DNA of 45,867 nt, taken from NCBI GenBank assembly GCA_964531025.1, contig CAZHDY010000006.1:1-45867 (forward strand), given 5' to 3'. The position numbers were made by a program, and so were the translations under genes. The number at the start of each line of letters is the position of its first letter. Positions within the stretch are counted from its first letter, which is position 1. Below, in pieces: positions 41,658 to 45,867 of the stretch. The notes under the pieces were generated by a model. That model saw nothing but the letters and a program-made list of their open reading frames with translations. It did no database searches and was not told the DNA's origin. Source of the stretch: CALMEC01 sp964531025 (GTDB lineage: Bacteria; Actinomycetota; Thermoleophilia; Miltoncostaeales; Miltoncostaeaceae).

Positions 41658-42430
41658 GCGTCCCGACGCTCCGTCTGGACGGTCAGGCGGCCGTCATCAC
41701 CGGCGGATCCGCGGGGCTCGGGATCATCATGTGCCGCGCCCTCGTGGAGCAGGGTGCCGCGGTCCTCATCGCCGCCCGCCGGGAGGAACCCATGCGCGCT
41801 CTCGCCGCGGAGCTCGCCGAGGCCGGCGGCCGTGTCGCCCACCGGGTCTCAGACGTGCGCGACCCGTCCCATGCCGAGGACCTCGTCGCGGAATGCGTCC
41901 GCCGGTTCGGCCGGATCGACGGGGTCATTGCGAACGCCGGCGTCGCCGACTCCTTCCCCGCCGCCGAGCACGACTCGGCCCGCTTCGACGACGTGCTGAG
42001 CGTCAACGTGACGGCCGGGGCCGCCCTCGCCGGCGCCCTCGCGGACCGGCTGATCGCGCAGGAGCGCCCCGGATGGGTGATCCTCCTCTCCTCGATCCTG
42101 GGCCGTCGTGCCGGCACGACGGCCGCGGGGGTCAGCGCCTACGCGGCGTCGAAGGGCGCCGTGGAGCAGCTCACCCGCGAGCTCGCACGCCAGTGGGGTC
42201 CGCACGGCATCCGCGTGAACGCCCTGGCCCCGGGGGTGTTCCAGACCGACATGAACCGGGCGATGATCGGGACGCCCGAGCGCAGGGCGCGCACGATCGC
42301 CCGGATTCCGCAGGGGCGTCTCGGCGAGCCGGAGGATCTCGCGGGGGCGGTCGCGTTCCTCGCGTCAGACGCCGCCCGCTATGTCACCGGCCAGATCCTT
42401 CCGGTGGACGGCGGCATGAGCATCTGGTGA
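41654..42430 (+). CDS. Short-chain dehydrogenase/reductase
   Basis: 258 residues from a GTG overlapping the sirtuin-like stop. TGGSAGLG is the cofactor loop, ANAG follows, Ser lies in LLSSILG and the catalytic pair is YAASK. The C-terminus is LPVDGGMSIW. It is closest in style to gluconate/3-oxoacyl reductases of the FabG branch. It is the last gene of an operon ending at a 30-bp palindromic terminator. The substrate is unknown. Confidence 0.88.
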   Translation: MSVPTLRLDGQAAVITGGSAGLGIIMCRALVEQGAAVLIAARREEPMRALAAELAEAGGRVAHRVSDVRDPSHAEDLVAECVRRFGRIDGVIANAGVADSFPAAEHDSARFDDVLSVNVTAGAALAGALADRLIAQERPGWVILLSSILGRRAGTTAAGVSAYAASKGAVEQLTRELARQWGPHGIRVNALAPGVFQTDMNRAMIGTPERRARTIARIPQGRLGEPEDLAGAVAFLASDAARYVTGQILPVDGGMSIW

Positions 42431-42456
42431 GGGTCCGCACCCCTCGGAGGTGATGG

Positions 42457-42486
42457 GTGCGGCCCGCTTTCGAAAGCGGGCCGCAC
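42457..42486. terminator. 30-bp perfect palindromic bidirectional terminator
   Basis: Half-site GTGCGGCCCGCTTTC followed by its exact complement. It lies between the stops of the convergent SDR and DUF35 genes, so it can serve both strands. Confidence 0.75.
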
Positions 42487-42503
42487 GGATTCACACGGCG
42501 ACG

Positions 42504-42908
42504 CTACGAGGCGTCGTCGACGACGAACTTCTGCGAGTAGTAGATGTCACCCTCGTGACCCAGCTTCATCCGCCGGAGAACACTGCGGACGCGCATTCCG
42601 ACCTCGACGTCCTCCTCCGCCACACCCACGATCGGGGCGGGCATGCTGACGCCCTCGTCCAGCCTGATGTGGCCGACGACGTACGGCTCCTGGCCCAAGA
42701 AGTCGCGAGGCGGGTAGTACACCACGGTGTAGTTGGTGAGCTCACCCTTGCCGACCATGGGCTCGCGCACGAGCTCCGTGTGCTTGCACTTCTCGCAGGC
42801 GTTCTGCTCCCACCAGGGGTGCAGCGTCTTGCAGTTCGTGCAGCGCATCGCGTAGAGGCGCAGCTTGGGTGGGCCGAGGCGACTGAATTCGATTGCGGAG
42901 ACGGTCAT
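42504..42908 (-). CDS. DUF35 OB-fold, zinc-ribbon acyl-CoA-binding protein
   Basis: 134 residues from the ATG at 42908. A zinc ribbon with two C-x2-C pairs (CTNCKTLHPWWEQNACEKCK) is followed by the OB-fold part (GKGELTNYTVVYYPPRDFLGQEPYVVGHIRLDEG). DUF35 proteins form complexes with thiolases. In methanogens one bridges thiolase and HMG-CoA synthase, and in actinobacterial sterol degradation related proteins support hydratases and aldolases. It starts two bases after the thiolase stop, so a complex with that thiolase is very likely. Confidence 0.9.
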   Translation of the reverse strand: MTVSAIEFSRLGPPKLRLYAMRCTNCKTLHPWWEQNACEKCKHTELVREPMVGKGELTNYTVVYYPPRDFLGQEPYVVGHIRLDEGVSMPAPIVGVAEEDVEVGMRVRSVLRRMKLGHEGDIYYSQKFVVDDAS

Positions 42909-42910
42909 CT

Positions 42911-44080
42911 CTAGTCCTCCAGCCGCTGGTAGATGTGGATGGCGCCGACGGAGCCCGGGCCCCCACGACAGGCGCTGATGCCGATCTCGGCGTCCTTGCG
43001 CTGGATGCCCTCCGGTGCGGTGCCGCGAAGCTGCTCGATGACGTCGATCGCCTGGGTGGCGCCGGTCGCACCGAGCGGGTGGCCCTTGCAGAGCAGCCCT
43101 CCGGACATGTTGACGGCGACCTTGCCGTCGATCCAGGTGGATCCGTCGGCCGCGCCCTTCCATCCGTCGCCGCGTTCGGCGAAGCCGAGCGCCTCGATGC
43201 CGAGGGGCTCCTGGATGGCGAAGGAGTTGTAGATCTCGGCGACGTCGACGTCGGCGGCGGTGATGCCCGCCATGTCGTAGGCCTTCTGCGCCGGACGGGC
43301 GAGCAGCTCGAACGACTCGTCGAGTCCGTCGCTGGCCGCGTACCAGGTGCCCGACGCCATGGAGGTCGCCGTGACGTACACCTGCGGCTTGTCCTTCTGG
43401 GCCCGGAGGATGTCCTCACGGCAGATGATGAGGGCGGAGCCCGCGTCGGTCATGGGGCAGACTTCGAAGAGCTTCAAGGGGTCGGCGACCGTGGCGCTGT
43501 TCATGACCTCTTCCACGGTGCACTCGAAGCGCAGGTGCGCGTACGGGTTGCGTGCACCGTAGTAGTGGTTCTTGACCGCGACGTGCGCGAGCTCTTCCTC
43601 GCTCACACCGTAGGTCTGCATGTACTTGCGTGCGGTCAAGGCCGTTCCCGACGGGAAGGTCAGACCGGAGAAGTACTCCTCCTTGGAGTCGGCGGCCTGG
43701 GCGATGAGGGATGTGGCCTCGACCGTGGCGAGGTCGTTCATCTTCTCGACGCCGAGGACCATCACCGTGTCGTGCAAACCGGCGAGGATGCTCGTGATCC
43801 CCAGGTGGAGCGCCCATGCTCCCGTGCCGCACGCCGCCTCGACGCGGATGGCCGGAGACGGGACGAGGCCCAGGTGGTCGACCATCTGCAGGCCGGTCGA
43901 GTTCTCGTATGCGAACCCGACGGACCCGACGTTGCCGACGTAGAGGGCCTGGATGTCCTTCCGGTCGATGCCGGCGTCGGCGATGGCCTTGTTACCGGCC
44001 TCGACGCCGAGGTCACGGAGTGACTTGTCGTGCTGAATCTTGTGGGGGGTCTTTCCGATCCCCAGTACACCAACGCGCAT
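42911..44080 (-). CDS. Thiolase-family acyltransferase (DUF35-associated)
   Basis: 389 residues from the ATG at 44080 with AGGAGG upstream. RVEAACGTGAWAL holds the nucleophilic Cys84. VNMSGGLLCKGHPLGATGATQ holds the catalytic His. SACRGGPGSVGAIHIY has the second Cys in the usual C-terminal loop. It belongs to the SCP-x/archaeal thiolase branch, which partners DUF35 proteins and cleaves or joins acyl-CoA chains. It lies between the HMG-CoA-synthase-like and DUF35 genes. Degradative (acyl-CoA cleavage) and biosynthetic (acetoacetyl-CoA) directions are both possible. Confidence 0.9.
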   Translation of the reverse strand: MRVGVLGIGKTPHKIQHDKSLRDLGVEAGNKAIADAGIDRKDIQALYVGNVGSVGFAYENSTGLQMVDHLGLVPSPAIRVEAACGTGAWALHLGITSILAGLHDTVMVLGVEKMNDLATVEATSLIAQAADSKEEYFSGLTFPSGTALTARKYMQTYGVSEEELAHVAVKNHYYGARNPYAHLRFECTVEEVMNSATVADPLKLFEVCPMTDAGSALIICREDILRAQKDKPQVYVTATSMASGTWYAASDGLDESFELLARPAQKAYDMAGITAADVDVAEIYNSFAIQEPLGIEALGFAERGDGWKGAADGSTWIDGKVAVNMSGGLLCKGHPLGATGATQAIDVIEQLRGTAPEGIQRKDAEIGISACRGGPGSVGAIHIYQRLED

Positions 44081-44093
44081 TCGCCCTCCTGCC

Positions 44094-45092
44094 CTAATGA
44101 GGCTTCTGCTGGCGCCCGCGGGTCCAGCGGTAGTAGGTGCCAAGGCTGATCGGTGCCCCTTGGGCGATCAGATCCGCGATACCGCTCGCGGTCGGTGCGG
44201 AGGTGACCGTGATCTCCTGCGCGATGCCCTCGCCGGCGCCGTACCCGAATGCAAGCACCGTTTGGCCCGCCTGCGCCCCGTCGAGTGCCAGGGCGAGCGA
44301 CACGCCGAGCGATGCGGCCCCCATGTTGCCGAGATCCCCGACGAACACGGTGCCCGCCTGCGCCTCGTCGGTGAAGCCGAGCTTTCCGAGACCGCGGACG
44401 GTCTGCGGGTGCGGCTGGCTCACCGCGACCCGTCCATAGGACGATGCGGCGTTGCCGGTCGCCTTCTCGAGCTTCGCGAGTGCGTTCTTCTGAGTGGTGA
44501 GGTACCCGTCGAAGAGCACCTCCATCCGGTAGCGCACCTCGGGTTCGGTGCCGAGCCGCCAGACGTCGTAGATCTCCTTGCTGTCGCGCGCGACGGCACC
44601 GAGGGACGCGAAGCCCTCCGCGGAGATGACGAAGGCGGCGGCGCCACCGGCCGAGAGCATGTCGCAGACGCGGTCCTCGTAGGAGACGACGTGATCGGCG
44701 ACCACGACGAGGACGTCACCGGCCCCTGCGCCGACGAGCGACGCGGCGAGCTGGAAGCCGTCGAGGAGACTCCCCGGGTGACCGGCCAGGTCGTAGCAGG
44801 CCACGGCCTCGGGGTCCTCGATGGAATCGAGCGTGCGAGCGAGCGTCCGGGAGAGCTTGCGCATCCCGGACGGCGCCGAATGGGTGACGGTGATGAGCGC
44901 TCCGGGGGCGGAGCGTCCCGCGATGGCACGGGTGGCCGCCTCCCAGGCCATCGTGAGGACGTCCTCGTCGAGGGCCGGGGTCGCGAGCGCCTTGGAGCGC
45001 GGGCGGCCGGGACGGCCCTCGAACGCCTGGATCTCACCGAGCGGTGCACGGGGCGTCGGAACGTACGCCCCATATGCGGAGATGCTGGCCAT
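44094..45092 (-). CDS. HMG-CoA synthase-like condensing enzyme
   Basis: 332 residues from the ATG at 45092, two bases after the ligase stop. The start ISAYGAYVPTPRAP, the Cys in AVACYDLAGHPGSLLDGFQLAASLV (Cys99), VLVVVADHVVSY and VAVSQPHPQTVRGLGKLGF (active-site His) match the archaeal/bacterial HMG-CoA synthase and KASIII-like fold. VFVGDLGNMGAASLGVSLALAL is the conserved GN-G-AS block. Thiolase and DUF35 genes follow, as in archaeal mevalonate loci, but no other mevalonate genes are in view. A catabolic condensing or cleaving role is possible. Confidence 0.78.
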   Translation of the reverse strand: MASISAYGAYVPTPRAPLGEIQAFEGRPGRPRSKALATPALDEDVLTMAWEAATRAIAGRSAPGALITVTHSAPSGMRKLSRTLARTLDSIEDPEAVACYDLAGHPGSLLDGFQLAASLVGAGAGDVLVVVADHVVSYEDRVCDMLSAGGAAAFVISAEGFASLGAVARDSKEIYDVWRLGTEPEVRYRMEVLFDGYLTTQKNALAKLEKATGNAASSYGRVAVSQPHPQTVRGLGKLGFTDEAQAGTVFVGDLGNMGAASLGVSLALALDGAQAGQTVLAFGYGAGEGIAQEITVTSAPTASGIADLIAQGAPISLGTYYRWTRGRQQKPH

Positions 45093-45094
45093 TG

Positions 45095-45867
45095 TTAGCC
45101 CTTGACCTCGATGCCGGATTTCGTCACCTTGACACCGGACTTCTCGGCGTCGAAGGTGTCGGCGGTGACGCCGTTGTTGCCCTCCTCACGGAGCTTGTTC
45201 TTCTGAACGCGCTCCGTCGGGGTCTTCGGGAGCTCGTCCACGAAGCGGATGTAGCGGGGGATCATGAAGTACGGCATCTCGTTGGCGAGCCACCGGATCA
45301 GCTCGATCGGGTCCGGGGCCGTGCCGTTCGGGATGCAGACGACCATGACCTCGTTCTCCGAGGACGCGCCCTCGTCGGCCTTCACGCCGATGCAGGCGGC
45401 CTCCTTGATCTGCGGGTGGTTCGCGACCTGGCGCTCCACCTCCTGCGAGGAGATGTTCTCGCCGCGGCGGCGGATGTAGTCCTTCACGCGGTCCATGAAG
45501 TAGAAGTACCCGTTCTTGTCCATCCGGCCGAGGTCGCCGGTGTGGAGCTTCAGGTTGCGGAAGTCCTCCGCGGTCTTCTCGTCCATGCCGTAGTACTTGC
45601 GCATGACGATGTTCGGGATCTTCATGTCGACGACGATCTCGCCGGGGGCACCGGGCTTGAGCGGACGGTCGGTGCCCGGCTCGACGATCGTGACCTCGTA
45701 GCCGGGGTTGGCCTTGCCCATGGAGCCCATCACCGGCTTGCGGGTGGGGTCCATGTACGTGGCCATGCCGGTCTCGGTGAGGCCGTAACCCTCGACGAAC
45801 TGCACACCGAAGCGCTTCTCGAACTTCTTGTAGATGTCCTTCGGCGCCGGGGCCGCGAACACGGTGT
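45095..45867 (-). CDS. Acyl-CoA ligase (AMP-forming), C-terminal part
   Basis: The frame runs off the right edge; 256 complete C-terminal residues are visible. EGYGLTETGMATYMDP is the A5 motif, HTGDLGRMDKNGYFYFMDRVKDYIRRRGENISSQEVE covers A7 and A8, and PTERVQKNKLR holds the A10 lysine needed for adenylation. It is closest to CaiC-type (crotonobetaine/carnitine) and short-chain acyl ligases. It activates a carboxylic acid to its CoA ester and is the first visible gene of the operon leading to the HMG-CoA-synthase-like, thiolase and DUF35 proteins. Confidence 0.9.
   Translation of the reverse strand, partial: TVFAAPAPKDIYKKFEKRFGVQFVEGYGLTETGMATYMDPTRKPVMGSMGKANPGYEVTIVEPGTDRPLKPGAPGEIVVDMKIPNIVMRKYYGMDEKTAEDFRNLKLHTGDLGRMDKNGYFYFMDRVKDYIRRRGENISSQEVERQVANHPQIKEAACIGVKADEGASSENEVMVVCIPNGTAPDPIELIRWLANEMPYFMIPRYIRFVDELPKTPTERVQKNKLREEGNNGVTADTFDAEKSGVKVTKSGIEVKG

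Overview
This is a GC-rich bacterial window of about two-thirds G+C. GTG starts are frequent, many genes overlap by ATGA or GTGA, and the gene content is actinobacterial in flavour: F420 biosynthesis, an FprA-type reductase, DUF4389 and DUF35 proteins. CofG, CofH and CofE are separate proteins rather than the FbiC and FbiB fusions of mycobacteria and streptomycetes. That suggests a deep-branching actinobacterial class, Thermoleophilia- or Acidimicrobiia-like, but I cannot fix the taxon.

Layout. (1) 1-185 is the tail of a NorD-like von Willebrand protein. (2) About 200-3930 is a plasmid-style replication and partition module. It has an iteron array, a RepA-like initiator, a ParA ATPase and a ribbon-helix-helix-like partner. 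Further copies of the iteron lie in inverted orientation beyond parA. This suggests a plasmid or chromid origin, or an integrated plasmid. (3) 4178-9787 holds two tandem acetoacetate-decarboxylase-family genes, divergent from a TRAP transporter (binding lipoprotein plus fused DctQM permease). (4) 9867-17431 is a compact F420 locus. cofD-cofC-cofE-fprA on the plus strand converges on a BadI/MenB-like hydrolase-cofG-cofH operon on the minus strand. CofH carries an unexplained N-terminal domain. (5) 17654-20344 encodes an IclR regulator, an aminotransferase and a MaoC hydratase. (6) 20479-26281 encodes a nitroreductase-like protein, an acyl-CoA dehydrogenase, an SDR, a GMC oxidoreductase and a SanA-like protein. 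(7) 26282-27840 is a compositionally foreign patch with a secreted trypsin-like protease. (8) 27925-32640 holds two membrane proteins, an orphan LuxR-type response regulator, a cupin, a methyltransferase and a nitroreductase. (9) 32715-37614 is a TPP riboswitch followed by a thiamine-precursor ABC transport operon, an unknown gene and an aldehyde dehydrogenase. (10) 37580-42430 encodes an atypical aldehyde dehydrogenase, a PrmA-like methyltransferase, an MFS transporter, a degenerate sirtuin and an SDR. (11) 42504 to the right edge is a DUF35-thiolase-HMG-CoA-synthase-like-acyl-CoA-ligase operon.

Much of the window looks like carboxylic-acid and CoA-ester metabolism (decarboxylases, TRAP uptake, CoA ligase, dehydrogenase, hydratases, thiolase), with a complete F420 supply embedded in it. 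GC-rich perfect hairpins, several with a UUCG loop on the transcribed strand, separate most transcription units.
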